Assembly: GCF_002368035.1 (NCBI RefSeq)
Contig: NZ_AP018223.1
Span: 1,717,764-1,781,763 of the forward strand
Direction of reading: 5' to 3'
Source: Nostoc linckia NIES-25
GTDB taxonomy: Bacteria; Cyanobacteriota; Cyanobacteriia; Cyanobacteriales; Nostocaceae
DNA: 64,000 bases
This document shows positions 44,316-53,219 of this stretch, one piece after another. Made by a program: the position numbers and the translations under genes. The notes under the pieces were generated by a model. It searched no databases. It was not told the DNA's origin and saw only the letters and a program-made list of their open reading frames with translations. The number at the start of each line of letters is the position of its first letter. Position 1 is the stretch's first letter.

Positions 44316-45770
44316 TTAGCCTAAAATTAATCCACTGCGGGGTGCAAGTGTAAAGTTGAGAGTTGCTTGTACTGGTTCATCACTCCAATTTGCTGCACCA
44401 GAACCATAGATAAATAACACTTGCTGAGGTTGCGATGACAATGAAGGCTGAATACTAACTTTTGCTGTTTCATTACCAGCATTAACAGCAATTACTAAAA
44501 CTTCTGTTTCTAATATTCGCGCAAAAATGTAAACTTGTCCTTGACCATATAAAGTTTGATATTCCCCAATTTGTAATGCTGGATGAGAAAGACGCAGTTT
44601 AATTAATTGACGATGAAACTCTAGAATATCTCGATCCCACTGTTGTTCGTCGGGAAAACCTTTGCGACAATCAGGATCGTAACCACCGGTTAAACCAACT
44701 TCATCGCCGTAATATATATAAGGTGCGCCGGGGAAAGTTAATAATAGTAATGTTGATAAATATAAACTGGGGCGATCGCCACCGGCAACATCAATTAATC
44801 TAGCTGTATCGTGATTGTTAATACCGTTAAGTTGAGTTAGTTGAATTTCCCAAGGATAAAGTTGCAGTAATTGATTAATTTTTTCCCCATATTCAGCAGC
44901 ATCAGAAGGTGGTGGGGGAGCATAGAATTCCAAATGACCTTTGACTTGGCGATCGCCTACAATAAAAGCAGTGGTAGCATTCAGAAAAGGTAGACTCGAC
45001 ACGCCATCAAATTGTGTCCCATCTAACCACTCAGTCGCCTCCATTGGAATTTCTCCAACAATATATGCTTCGGGGTTAACTGCTTTTACTCGGTCGCGAA
45101 ACTCTTGCCAAAATCCAGGCGTTTTAATGTAATCTGCTGAATCTAAACGCCAGCCATCTGCACCGCGTTGAATCCAATGTTCGCCTACTTGCATAATATA
45201 TTCGCGTACTCCTGGATTATTGGTGTTCAATTCTGGTAAAGCCCGAAAGCCACACCAAGAAGCATAATTAGCAGGGAGAGATTCATCATAGGGTGAGATA
45301 GGCCAATCTTCAATTTTAAACCAATCAAACCAAGGGGATTTTTGACCATTTTCTAAAATATCATTGAAAAAATAAAAGCCCCTACTAGCATGATTAAAAG
45401 TGCCATCTAAGACAAGTTTAATATTACGGCGGTGAACTTCTTTAAGGAGATTTGTAAATGCTTCTTCACCACCTAATAAGGGATCTACTTGATAGTAATC
45501 AAGGGTATGATAGCGATGATTACTGGCAGATGTAAAAATGGGGTTGAGGTAAATCGCATTAATCCCTAAATCTTGTAAATAATCTAGCTTTTCAATTATT
45601 CCCCAAAGATTTCCTCCCTTATAACCATTAAATGTAGGCGGAGCATTCCAATCTTCTAAAGGTACATTCAGTAACCAACTTTGATATGTAGGAACACTCC
45701 GAGCAAAACGGTCAGGAAATATTTGGTAGAAAACGGCGTGTTTGACCCAATCAGGTGTATTAATCTGCAT
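44316..45770 (-). CDS. GH13 alpha-amylase-family hydrolase, neopullulanase-like
   Basis: 484 residues, cytoplasmic. Conserved regions: IYLNPIF, LDGTFNHA, GWRLDSADYIK (nucleophile D210), VGEIPMEATEW (acid/base E240) and INNHDTAR (D321). WCGFRALPELNTNNPGVR is typical of neopullulanase/cyclomaltodextrinase-type GH13. N-terminal starch-binding extension absent. It may trim or transglycosylate an alpha-glucan; within an operon with two HAD phosphatases and a GT. 19 bases after the GT gene stop. Confidence 0.93.
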   Translation of the reverse strand: MQINTPDWVKHAVFYQIFPDRFARSVPTYQSWLLNVPLEDWNAPPTFNGYKGGNLWGIIEKLDYLQDLGINAIYLNPIFTSASNHRYHTLDYYQVDPLLGGEEAFTNLLKEVHRRNIKLVLDGTFNHASRGFYFFNDILENGQKSPWFDWFKIEDWPISPYDESLPANYASWCGFRALPELNTNNPGVREYIMQVGEHWIQRGADGWRLDSADYIKTPGFWQEFRDRVKAVNPEAYIVGEIPMEATEWLDGTQFDGVSSLPFLNATTAFIVGDRQVKGHLEFYAPPPPSDAAEYGEKINQLLQLYPWEIQLTQLNGINNHDTARLIDVAGGDRPSLYLSTLLLLTFPGAPYIYYGDEVGLTGGYDPDCRKGFPDEQQWDRDILEFHRQLIKLRLSHPALQIGEYQTLYGQGQVYIFARILETEVLVIAVNAGNETAKVSIQPSLSSQPQQVLFIYGSGAANWSDEPVQATLNFTLAPRSGLILG

Positions 45771-45789
45771 AGATCAATTTTTAAATAAT

Positions 45790-46593
45790 TTAAACTACGA
45801 GTGCGGGAGATAAGTATCGATTTATTGTTTCTCCTTTAGTACGTATCAATTTCTCAATAACTTCTTCAAAGAATTTATCTGTCACCATTATGCCTTTGTG
45901 ACATTGATTTCTAAAAGATAGACATAAGTTGGCAGCATAAACAGGCGATTCCAATGCTTCTGCGTACAATTGGAGAATTGATGTTTCGTCTTCAATAAGT
46001 CCATGCATCAAAATAGGACTAAAAAGCCCCATGTTTAGAAAAAGGGGCAATTCTATAATTTCAGAAAGCTTAGATAAAAATTTTGTGCTAACGGCTAATC
46101 GAGACAAGTTGCCTGTATGATTTTTCATGATTGATTTACAGGCATATATGTAAAAATCCAAAAAATCATTTCTTTTGTTAAAAAACACCATCGAATTAGT
46201 TACTTTTTTTAAGCATAATAAAGGCCCTTCTCCCAAGTTTTTATCGTATTCTGTATCCAACCAGAACTCGCGGCATAGTAAATAGTCTTCTGTAGTATCG
46301 ATTGTTAATTGATCGGGATCGAAAACTACGATATCAGCATCCATCCAAATAGTTTGATCGTATCCTTCTTCGAGAAATTTTTTAGCTATTTCTAGCCTAG
46401 CTAGGTCTGCAATGATATTAATTTTGCCCTGGGATTTTTCTTGATACCAATCTGGAACATAGTCGAAAAAATTATCTTCTCTTTGGTAATCAAAGCCTTT
46501 TAATTCAGCCCAATCTTTGACTGTTTGCATACACTTTTCTAGCCAAGCTGGTGTTTCACTCCCGTGATAGGATTGATAAACAATAGTTTTCAT
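45790..46593 (-). CDS. GT-A type glycosyltransferase with DxD motif
   Basis: 267 residues from the second ATG (46593), which has AAAGG 6 bases upstream; the first ATG at 46599 overlaps the previous stop (ATGA). QTIWMDADIVVFDPDQL carries the metal-binding DAD typical of GT-A, nucleotide-sugar enzymes; LARLEIAKKFLEEGYDQ precedes it. Other segments unassigned. No membrane segment. Downstream of an HAD and upstream of GH13, so it may transfer a sugar to a phosphorylated acceptor. Exact family uncertain. Confidence 0.75.
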   Translation of the reverse strand: MKTIVYQSYHGSETPAWLEKCMQTVKDWAELKGFDYQREDNFFDYVPDWYQEKSQGKINIIADLARLEIAKKFLEEGYDQTIWMDADIVVFDPDQLTIDTTEDYLLCREFWLDTEYDKNLGEGPLLCLKKVTNSMVFFNKRNDFLDFYIYACKSIMKNHTGNLSRLAVSTKFLSKLSEIIELPLFLNMGLFSPILMHGLIEDETSILQLYAEALESPVYAANLCLSFRNQCHKGIMVTDKFFEEVIEKLIRTKGETINRYLSPALVV

Positions 46594-46595
46594 AA

Positions 46596-47351
46596 TCATC
46601 CTTTATAAAATCCGAAATATTCTAATCCTTCTAAAATTCCAGCTGCAAAATTGCTTTTTGCTAGATAGCGTTTTCCTGGTGGTGAATTTTCATGCCAGTT
46701 TAATATTTCTAACCGAGCATTACCGACGATAATGGCGGGACAATGCATATTTTGAAACATGGACAAATCGTTGCCTGAATCTCCACAAATCACAGTTTGT
46801 TCATCGGTAAAGCCTAAACGTTGTTGCACAAAAATAGCGGCTGAACCTTTATTCGCGCACGCAGGCAATATGTCTAAAAATCCGCCATCATAAGAATCTA
46901 CCATTTGCACTGCTATGCCTTGATTCTGGAGAATTGCCTTTAAATGGGGAACTGTAACAGATAATCCATCTAAGCAGGTGTAATAGGTAACTTTGAAGTC
47001 AGTCTGTTCTGTGGGAGGTTGGAGAACAAGGCAAGGAAACCGTTTTGCTACCTCTACTATTATTTCTCGATTCCAAGCTTGGGAGATTTTAGTTTGCCAT
47101 TCATCATCGGGGTTACTGCTACCTGGATAGTATATTTCTGTACCAACCGCTAGCATTAATACATCGGGTTTTAAGAGTTCTTTTTGGGCAATTAATTCTT
47201 GATAAAGAGGTAGCGATCGCCCTGTAGTATAGGCAATAACTATACCGTAATTTTGGCGTTGCTCGTGTAGCCATTGATTTAAGTTATTTAAAGCTACATC
47301 GTCACCGACTAAGGTGTAATCTAAGTCGGTCACAAATAGAAATTTTGCCAC
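46596..47351 (-). CDS. HAD-IIB sucrose-phosphatase-like hydrolase (2)
   Basis: 251 residues, first gene of the minus-strand operon. Motif I LFVTDLDYTLVGDD (D9/D11), motif II AYTTGRSLPLYQELI, VMLAVGTEIYYPG, FKVTYYTCLDGLSV, Lys in CANKGSAAIFV and motif IV VICGDSGNDLSMF. Closer to plant/cyanobacterial sucrose-phosphate phosphatase than the second HAD gene. No sucrose-phosphate synthase is nearby, so it may serve another sugar phosphate. Stop overlaps the next ATG by 4 bases, so translationally coupled. Confidence 0.9.
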   Translation of the reverse strand: MAKFLFVTDLDYTLVGDDVALNNLNQWLHEQRQNYGIVIAYTTGRSLPLYQELIAQKELLKPDVLMLAVGTEIYYPGSSNPDDEWQTKISQAWNREIIVEVAKRFPCLVLQPPTEQTDFKVTYYTCLDGLSVTVPHLKAILQNQGIAVQMVDSYDGGFLDILPACANKGSAAIFVQQRLGFTDEQTVICGDSGNDLSMFQNMHCPAIIVGNARLEILNWHENSPPGKRYLAKSNFAAGILEGLEYFGFYKG

Positions 47352-48257
47352 TATTACTCCTGAATGAAGACGTTGCCGATTCTATTTACATCAATATTTA
47401 AATTTAGTAACAATTCTCAAATTTAGTCAGCAAACAGGGGCGAAAAATCTTTATCTAATTTAAACAACTAGTGCAGAAAGCTACGAAATAATCAGTTTTT
47501 AATTTGTTTTTATGCTCTGATTCATCATTATACCTGTTTGCAAATATCTGTCAAAGGCAATTGCTATTACAAGTTGTTTACATTTTATAAAAAAACTTTG
47601 TATGACATAAAGTTTCTTGGTAATTTCAATGTGATGCCTCTTTTTAACTGCCTTAACTGTCTTAAGTGTCCGATTTTGCTATTGCATTTTGAATGCAAAA
47701 ATAAGATAGTATTAAAACACTAATTTCTTAAACGCTCTTATACTCAAGCACCGTAGACTTCACAACCGAACTTCTACATTATATGGAAGTCAATCTTTAC
47801 CACATCAGGAAACACCGCCAAACTCAGAATGTATCATTAGAAAAATTAATGAGTGTAATTAATCTTGAGAGTATGTGCGATCTATTAAGTTTTGAAAAAT
47901 AATTCTGTCCAATGGTTTTTTTGAAGTGAGATACAATTAAAGCTAATGAAATTCATACAGAAAAGTTCGGGATGTCAAAGAAGCTTTCTGTCAGGCTATC
48001 AGATTTAAATTGTCTAATTTAAGAAATAAAAATCTACAGTCAACTAAGTAGTTATTGAGATTTAAATAGTTTGCCATCAATTGAAAATCTTAAATATTTG
48101 TGTAAATTCAAAAATGGGTACAATTTTAATTTTATTATTTGCTTGTGAAAAATTAGTTTAATTTTTATTAAAAAATGAACTAAGTATAAGAAAATCTTTT
48201 TTATTTTCCTGAAAATAGAAAAGAATTGCTCAAAAATGTAATTTTAGGTAAAATCTA
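47352..48257. other. AT-rich divergent intergenic region of the heptose/glycan island
   Basis: 906 bases between the start of the HAD operon (minus) and gmhA (plus). Strongly AT-rich with several short repeats; I see no certain promoter motif. A 39-codon frame at 47783-47902 is the only small open frame with a plausible look. The region should hold both divergent promoters. Confidence 0.5.
47783..47902 (+). CDS. Possible small protein or XRE-like HTH remnant
   Basis: 39 codons, MEVNLYHIRKHRQTQNVSLEK... The phrase IRKHRQTQNVSLEKL is reminiscent of the first helices of an XRE helix-turn-helix. No ribosome-binding site stronger than AT-rich sequence. Too short to be sure; may be a remnant of a regulator of the island. 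Confidence 0.15.
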   Translation: MEVNLYHIRKHRQTQNVSLEKLMSVINLESMCDLLSFEK

Positions 48258-48905
48258 ATGCCTTCAGTACAGCAGCAACTATACTCCTTTTCTACTGATT
48301 ACTTTAGCCAACTAGCTAATCTGGGAGAAAAGTTTCAGGTAACAGATTGTCAAGGCAAATCTTTTTCAAATTCTCACGGGATTAACCTAGCTGCTGATTT
48401 AGTAAATCAGCAACATCAACAGCAGCGAAAAGTTATTTTCATTGGAAATGGAGGAAGTGCAACTGTAGCTAGTCATCAAGCCATTGACTTCTGGCGCAAT
48501 GGTAATATTCCAGCGATCGCTTTTAACGATAGTGCTTTAGTCACCTGCATTAGTAATGACTTTGGTTACGAACAAGTATTCAGCAAACCAATCTCTACAT
48601 TTGCTCAATCTGGAGATATTTTATTTGCAATTAGTAGTTCTGGACAATCAGAAAATATCCTTGCAGGTGTTCGCCAAGCAATAAAAATGGATTGTCATGT
48701 AATCACACTTTCAGCCTTCCAACCGAATAATCCTTTGCGTCAAATGGGACATCTAAATTTTTATGTTCCAACTATGTCTTATGGTTTTGCAGAAATCATG
48801 CATTTATGTATCTGTCACTGCATTATAGATGGCTTAGTTAAAGGTGCTTTACCTAGTAGAGATGCAAATAACTATCTCAGTTTTCATGAAATTCAAGCAT
48901 CTTAA
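48258..48905 (+). CDS. gmhA: SIS-domain sugar isomerase, GmhA-like
   Basis: 215 residues. Converts sedoheptulose-7-phosphate to heptose-7-phosphate, the first step to NDP-heptose. SIS-fold signatures VIFIGNGGSATVASHQAIDF (72-91 region), ISNDFGYEQVFSKPIS, ILFAISSSGQSENILAGV and HLCICHCIIDGL. Compared with GmhA, the active-site region GNGGSA is kept but the following DAQH is ATVASHQ. First gene of the plus operon with hldE and an epimerase; the AT-rich leader shows no clear Shine-Dalgarno. Confidence 0.87.
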   Translation: MPSVQQQLYSFSTDYFSQLANLGEKFQVTDCQGKSFSNSHGINLAADLVNQQHQQQRKVIFIGNGGSATVASHQAIDFWRNGNIPAIAFNDSALVTCISNDFGYEQVFSKPISTFAQSGDILFAISSSGQSENILAGVRQAIKMDCHVITLSAFQPNNPLRQMGHLNFYVPTMSYGFAEIMHLCICHCIIDGLVKGALPSRDANNYLSFHEIQAS

Positions 48906-48963
48906 ACTTATGCAAGTTCTACACAAATTACCTGAATGTAATTGTCGCAAAATTTAGGATTCC

Positions 48964-50514
48964 ATGAAACTAGCGATCGGTACTGAAAAAAGTCTTGACT
49001 TTGAAACTTGTGCAGAAGTATTTGCTATCTACCGACAACAGGGACGCAAAATTGTTCTCTGCAATGGTGTATTTGATTTGCTGCACCCCGGACACATTGC
49101 TCACCTGCAAGCAGCCAAAGCAATGGGAGATTTGTTAGTAGTTTCTTTAACTGCGACTCCCTACATTAACCGAGGCCCCGGAAGACCAATATTTTCTGAT
49201 GAATTGCGTGTAAGTTCCATAGCTGCTTTAGCTTGTGTTGATTACGTGATTTTAACCCCGGCGGTAACAGCTTTAGAAGTAATTGAAAAAGTGCGTCCGC
49301 ATATTTATTGCAAGGGAGATGAATACGCACAGACCGAAAAAGATGTAACCCACAATATTGAGAAAGAAATTGCCCAAGTTAGAGCTTATGGCGGTGACAT
49401 TCGCTATACCCAAGAAATTACTTTTAGCTCAACGCGGTTAATTAATAATTACCTTGATGTTCTTCCTTCAGACTTAAAAAATTACGCCAGCGATTTTAGT
49501 CAGCAGTATAGTATCGATCGCATTACAGATGCTGTCGATGCAATGCAGCATCTCAATGTTTTAGTTCTTGGCGATATCATTATTGATGAGTTTGTTCACT
49601 GTACTGTTCAAGGATTAACTTCCAAAGGAAGAGCGCCTTCGACTCGCTTTGTGAAAAAGGAACAGCATTTGGGAGGAGTTTTTGCGATCGCTCGCCATCT
49701 GTCCAGTTTCGCCAAGTCTGTCACTCTAGCTAGCGCCATCGGTAGCGAACCAGATGTGCATCGCTTAATTGCCAATCACATGAATGGTTCGCTGCATCTG
49801 AATTTGCAGTGTGCAGAAAATTATTCTACTGTCACCAAGCGCCGTTATATCGAACAACAGGGAGCAACAAAGGGTTACACGCAACTATTTGCGATTAACT
49901 CTATGAATGAAGAAGGATTGATAGCCGAAGAACGCCAAAAATTGTTGGATTCTTGGGAGAAGTTGCTAAAAAATTGCGATTTAGTAATTTTGGCAGATTA
50001 CGGTCATGGACTGATTGATGCATCGGCGATGGAATTGATTCAAAACCAAGCACCATTTCTCGCTTTAAATTGTCAAACAAACAGTGCTAATTACGGTTAC
50101 AACTTGATTAGTAAATATCAACGAGCCGATAGTTTTTGTATAGACGAACAAGAAATTCGTCTCGCCTTTTCTAACCGCCACGGAAATCGGGACGAGTTAT
50201 TAAAACGTTTGCAATATCATTTAGGGGCGCAGCAAGGTTGGTTAACTTTGGGCGCTGCGGGTTCTTTGGCAATTCAAGCCAACGGAGAGATGCAAATTAC
50301 CCCAGCCATGACACAACAAGTCAAAGATACCACAGGTGCGGGGGATGCCTTTTTTGCCTTGGCTAGTATGAGCGCCAAATTAAATTTACCCCTGCCTTTG
50401 GGATCGTTTTTAGGAAATTTAGCAGGTGCGATCGCGGCGAATATTTTGGGGAACGAAAAGCCTGTAGAGAAAGGGCGATTACTCAAGTTTGCCAAAACAA
50501 TTTGCACGTTTTAG
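48964..50514 (+). CDS. Bifunctional heptose nucleotidyltransferase/kinase (HldE, reversed domain order)
   Basis: 516 residues. N-terminal cytidylyltransferase-type domain (~1-170): IVLCNGVFDLLHPGHIAHL (HxGH at 41-44), GRPIFSDELRVSSIAAL, GDEYAQTEKDV, FSSTRLI. C-terminal PfkB/ribokinase-type domain (~190-516): LVLGDIIIDEFV near its start, GGVFAIARHL and DTTGAGDAFFALAS (catalytic Asp ~461). Canonical HldE has the kinase first. Makes heptose-1,7-bisphosphate and then NDP-heptose. 58 bases after gmhA. Confidence 0.88.
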   Translation: MKLAIGTEKSLDFETCAEVFAIYRQQGRKIVLCNGVFDLLHPGHIAHLQAAKAMGDLLVVSLTATPYINRGPGRPIFSDELRVSSIAALACVDYVILTPAVTALEVIEKVRPHIYCKGDEYAQTEKDVTHNIEKEIAQVRAYGGDIRYTQEITFSSTRLINNYLDVLPSDLKNYASDFSQQYSIDRITDAVDAMQHLNVLVLGDIIIDEFVHCTVQGLTSKGRAPSTRFVKKEQHLGGVFAIARHLSSFAKSVTLASAIGSEPDVHRLIANHMNGSLHLNLQCAENYSTVTKRRYIEQQGATKGYTQLFAINSMNEEGLIAEERQKLLDSWEKLLKNCDLVILADYGHGLIDASAMELIQNQAPFLALNCQTNSANYGYNLISKYQRADSFCIDEQEIRLAFSNRHGNRDELLKRLQYHLGAQQGWLTLGAAGSLAIQANGEMQITPAMTQQVKDTTGAGDAFFALASMSAKLNLPLPLGSFLGNLAGAIAANILGNEKPVEKGRLLKFAKTICTF

Positions 50515-50520
50515 GAAAAT

Positions 50521-50562
50521 AGAAGTTAGGAGTTAGGAGTTAGGAGATAGGAGTTAGGAGTC
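50521..50562. repeat. AGTTAGG heptamer STRR
   Basis: GAAGTTAGGAGTTAGGAGTTAGGAG-type units, about five copies; similar TTCTGAA units at 50602-50632. Confidence 0.75.
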
Positions 50563-50601
50563 AGATGTGAACTTTATGTATTTACTAAATTTTGTATTAA
50601 T

Positions 50602-50632
50602 TCTGAATTCTGAATTCTGAATTCTGACTTCT
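50602..50632. repeat. TTCTGAA repeat
   Basis: AATTCTGAATTCTGAATTCTG tandem heptamers; the same unit occurs near 23860-23888. Confidence 0.7.
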
Positions 50633-50658
50633 TCAAAAAATTATCAAGGAGCATTCTT

Positions 50659-51657
50659 ATGAGTTCAATTAAACAAATTTTAGTAACCGGCGGTGCTGGT
50701 TATGTGGGCGCTGTTTTAGTTCCTAAACTTTTACAAGCTGGATATGCAGTCAAAGTGCTAGACCTGTATCTTTATGGCAAAGATGTATTAGCTGGTGTTA
50801 AAAATAATCCCAACTTAGAAGAAATTCAAGGCGATATCCGCGATCGCCAACTGCTAGAAAAAATCATGCCGGGATGTGATGCAGTTATTCATTTAGCTTG
50901 CATTTCCAACGATCCGAGTTTTGAATTAGATCCAGATTTAGGGCGTTCGATTAATTATGATGCCTTTTTTGACTTGGTAGATGTCGCCAAAGATTCGGGA
51001 GTCAAGCGGTTTATCTATGCTTCTTCCTCCAGTGTTTACGGCATCAAAGAAACAGAAAATGTCACAGAAGATTTACCATTAATGCCTTTAACAGACTATT
51101 CTCGTTACAAGGCTTTATGCGAAGAAGTATTACTCAGCAAACGAGAACCAGGATTTGTGACTTTAATAGTGCGTCCTGCAACAGTATGCGGTTACTCTCC
51201 TCGCCAGCGACTAGATTTAATAGTCAACATTTTTACTAACCAAGCTATCAATAACGGTAAAATTACAGTTTTTGGTGGTGACAATAAACGCCCCAGTCTT
51301 CATATTGAAGATATGGTTCAGTTTTATCTCAACTCTCTACAATGGCCGGATGAAGCGATCGATGGCAAAATTTTCAATGTTGGGTATGAAAATTATACAG
51401 TGACGGAAATTGCAGATATGACTCGTGAGGTAGTGGGAGACTCTGTAGAAATTGTGACTACACCCACAAATGATACGCGTTCATACCATATTTCCTCAGA
51501 GAAAATTAAGCAAGAACTGGGATTTGTACCTTCACATACAGTTCAAGATGCGATCGAGGATTTAACGTCAGCATTTAAAGCTAATCAAATTCCCAATTCT
51601 CTTACAGATTCTCGTTACTATAACGTGAAAGTGATGAAAGAGATTAACTTCAAATAA
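50659..51657 (+). CDS. NAD-dependent epimerase/dehydratase
   Basis: 332 residues, extended SDR. GGAGYVGAVLVPKLL (11-25), IHLACISNDPSFEL, ASSSSVYGIK, catalytic Y147-xxx-K151 in DYSRYKALCE, RPATVCGYSPRQRLD and VGYENYTVTEIAD. AGGAG lies ~8 bases before the ATG. Third gene with gmhA and hldE, so the substrate may be the NDP-heptose, in place of HldD, though typical HldD motifs are not seen. A hairpin terminator follows. Confidence 0.9.
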   Translation: MSSIKQILVTGGAGYVGAVLVPKLLQAGYAVKVLDLYLYGKDVLAGVKNNPNLEEIQGDIRDRQLLEKIMPGCDAVIHLACISNDPSFELDPDLGRSINYDAFFDLVDVAKDSGVKRFIYASSSSVYGIKETENVTEDLPLMPLTDYSRYKALCEEVLLSKREPGFVTLIVRPATVCGYSPRQRLDLIVNIFTNQAINNGKITVFGGDNKRPSLHIEDMVQFYLNSLQWPDEAIDGKIFNVGYENYTVTEIADMTREVVGDSVEIVTTPTNDTRSYHISSEKIKQELGFVPSHTVQDAIEDLTSAFKANQIPNSLTDSRYYNVKVMKEINFK

Positions 51658-51660
51658 AGT

Positions 51661-51690
51661 CAAACCCCCCATAATTCTGGGTGGGGTTTG
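51661..51690 (+). terminator. Hairpin after the heptose operon
   Basis: CAAACCCC (51661-51668) pairs with GGGGTTTG (51683-51690), with a CCATAATTCTGGG loop that itself pairs; located 3 bases after the stop. The following AATTAAAG is a weak tail, so it may be a bidirectional or factor-assisted terminator. Confidence 0.6.
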
Positions 51691-51743
51691 AATTAAAGCA
51701 GATTTCAATTTTTAGGTTGATTCGCTAAGGTTTTTGATAAGGC

Positions 51744-51860
51744 AACTCTAAGAAATAAATTATCCAATATTGTGGGGTGGGCATCCTGCCCGCCCAGTCT
51801 CTATGGCGGGCGAGACGCCCACCCCACAAGAGTTAATTGGATATTTTTTTATTTGGAAGT
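51744..51860. repeat. AAGAAATAAATTATC repeat (family G, copy 1)
   Basis: AAGAAATAAATTATCC ... ATATTTTTTTATTTGGAAGT frames a GTGGGGTGGGC palindrome (GGCGGGCGAGACGCCC). Copy 2 at 59563-59679. Confidence 0.7.
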
Positions 51861-51933
51861 CCCTAAAAATTCTACATTCAAAAACGCGACAAATCGCCGA
51901 TTGATTTTTGTAGAGACGGCGATTTATCGCGTC

Positions 51934-52797
51934 TTATTCAGCAAACATCGCAACCAAACGATTTGCTGGTTCCAGCATTGCAACATACAAACTTGTTGGT
52001 AAAGACCAAGCGTTACTTGGCTTATTGGGATCGAGATAAAAGTTGGATAAACCTTGAATAAAGTTTTTCATCTTAAGGATGTCATAGCCCCATACTTTTA
52101 ATGATGGTAAAACTTCAGCTTCGACAATTTTTAATAAATCATCTCGTCTGCTTGTCACCCTCATAGCATTAAAAATAGTCCATGCCATTTCTAATGCTTC
52201 AAGGGTGCCATCATTACCTCCTTGATAAAACCATTCAATATCGAAATCGATCATCCGCACGTTTCCTTCGGCGTCAATCATTTCATTACCGCCCCAGCGG
52301 TCTGCATAAATGATTCCTTGTCTGTGAGCTAAATTCATTGCCTGCACAATTTTCGGCAAAAATTTTACTTCTCCGACTTCTAAAAATTCATATAAAGTTT
52401 TGCCTGTGACATATTCAATCAGCATCCAATCTTCAGCTGCATGAATTAATTTCGGAACTGGTAAGCCAGCAGCTAAGGCGCGATTGAGAAAATCAACTTC
52501 ATCAGCAATATTTCTGAGTTTAAATGAACCGCCATTTTGAATAAAACCAGTAGCTTCATACATATACTGCATGTAGGCATCACCCGCTTCAGTAGTAACA
52601 TCTCGCCTAGCACGAAAAACGTAGCGATCGCCTGCTATTGTAATGAATAAGATATGGTTAAATAATCCTTCAGATTCCGGTTTTTCTATTTTTGCTGTTT
52701 TACCTCCAGGTAAATAATCCAAAGCACGCTGTAATGCCTGAGCGATATCTGTTGGCAGTGTATCTTTTAAATTTTCTTGAACTGAGCTTTTCATCAC
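51934..52797 (-). CDS. Kinase-like / phosphotransferase-fold protein
   Basis: 287 residues. Protein-kinase-like fold of the APH/LPS-kinase type: DRYVFRARR (Lys/Arg of lobe 1), WMLIEYVTGKTLYEFL hinge, catalytic GIIYADRWGGNEMID (D166, N171) and VRMIDFDIEWF (D184, DFG-equivalent). The rest is helical. Could phosphorylate a sugar, an LPS-type core or a small molecule; no evidence to choose. Nudix gene lies 2 bases upstream in the operon (52800) and a MATE exporter precedes that. Confidence 0.8.
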   Translation of the reverse strand: MMKSSVQENLKDTLPTDIAQALQRALDYLPGGKTAKIEKPESEGLFNHILFITIAGDRYVFRARRDVTTEAGDAYMQYMYEATGFIQNGGSFKLRNIADEVDFLNRALAAGLPVPKLIHAAEDWMLIEYVTGKTLYEFLEVGEVKFLPKIVQAMNLAHRQGIIYADRWGGNEMIDAEGNVRMIDFDIEWFYQGGNDGTLEALEMAWTIFNAMRVTSRRDDLLKIVEAEVLPSLKVWGYDILKMKNFIQGLSNFYLDPNKPSNAWSLPTSLYVAMLEPANRLVAMFAE

Positions 52798-52799
52798 CT

Positions 52800-53219
52800 T
52801 TAACCCATACTTAATTCTAAATTCATTGCTAAGAAATCAAAAAACTCAACTAAAATTTCATCGTAGTGAGACGCAAATTCCAGTTGCTTGATTTCTTCTC
52901 GACTAAAGTATCCTAATTTTTGACCTTCATGCAATGTTATTTGGGAAATATCTAAATCCAACTGAGTCCAAAAAATGTGTTCGTCACACTCTTGCCAAAA
53001 ATAAGACTTAAAGAATTTAATCTCACCTAACTCTAATTCCATTTCCTCAACTAATTCTCTACGAATAGCTGCTTCTTTTGATTCATTTTCCTCTATATAT
53101 CCTCCCAGCAGTGCCCAAGTGTTGGGAAAAGGAATAGAGCTTTTATTATCTCGAAGTACAAGTAAAACTTGCTGCTGGCTGTTGAGAATAATTATGTCAG
53201 CCCCTGGCGCTTCTCTCAT
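52800..53219 (-). CDS. Nudix hydrolase
   Basis: 139 residues. The Nudix box GGYIEENESKEAAIRRELVEEM has the right GX5EX7REUXEEXGU spacing. IFWTQLDLDI and the C-terminal SREEIKQLEFASHYDEILVEF suggest an NDP-sugar or nucleotide substrate. Upstream of the kinase-like gene with a 2-base gap; possibly hydrolyses a surplus nucleotide sugar of the island. Its start lies 256 bases upstream of the MATE stop. Confidence 0.93.
   Translation of the reverse strand: MREAPGADIIILNSQQQVLLVLRDNKSSIPFPNTWALLGGYIEENESKEAAIRRELVEEMELELGEIKFFKSYFWQECDEHIFWTQLDLDISQITLHEGQKLGYFSREEIKQLEFASHYDEILVEFFDFLAMNLELSMG

Noticed and set aside
47538..47723. 61-codon frame in the AT-rich divergent region
   Set aside because: Sequence composition is that of AT-rich noncoding DNA with random Cys and Phe; no motif or start signal.
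40911..51657. Mycosporine-like amino acid or validamycin-type pathway using sedoheptulose-7-phosphate
   Set aside because: No cyclase (EVS/DDGS), ATP-grasp or methyltransferase is present; the genes fit NDP-heptose synthesis better.
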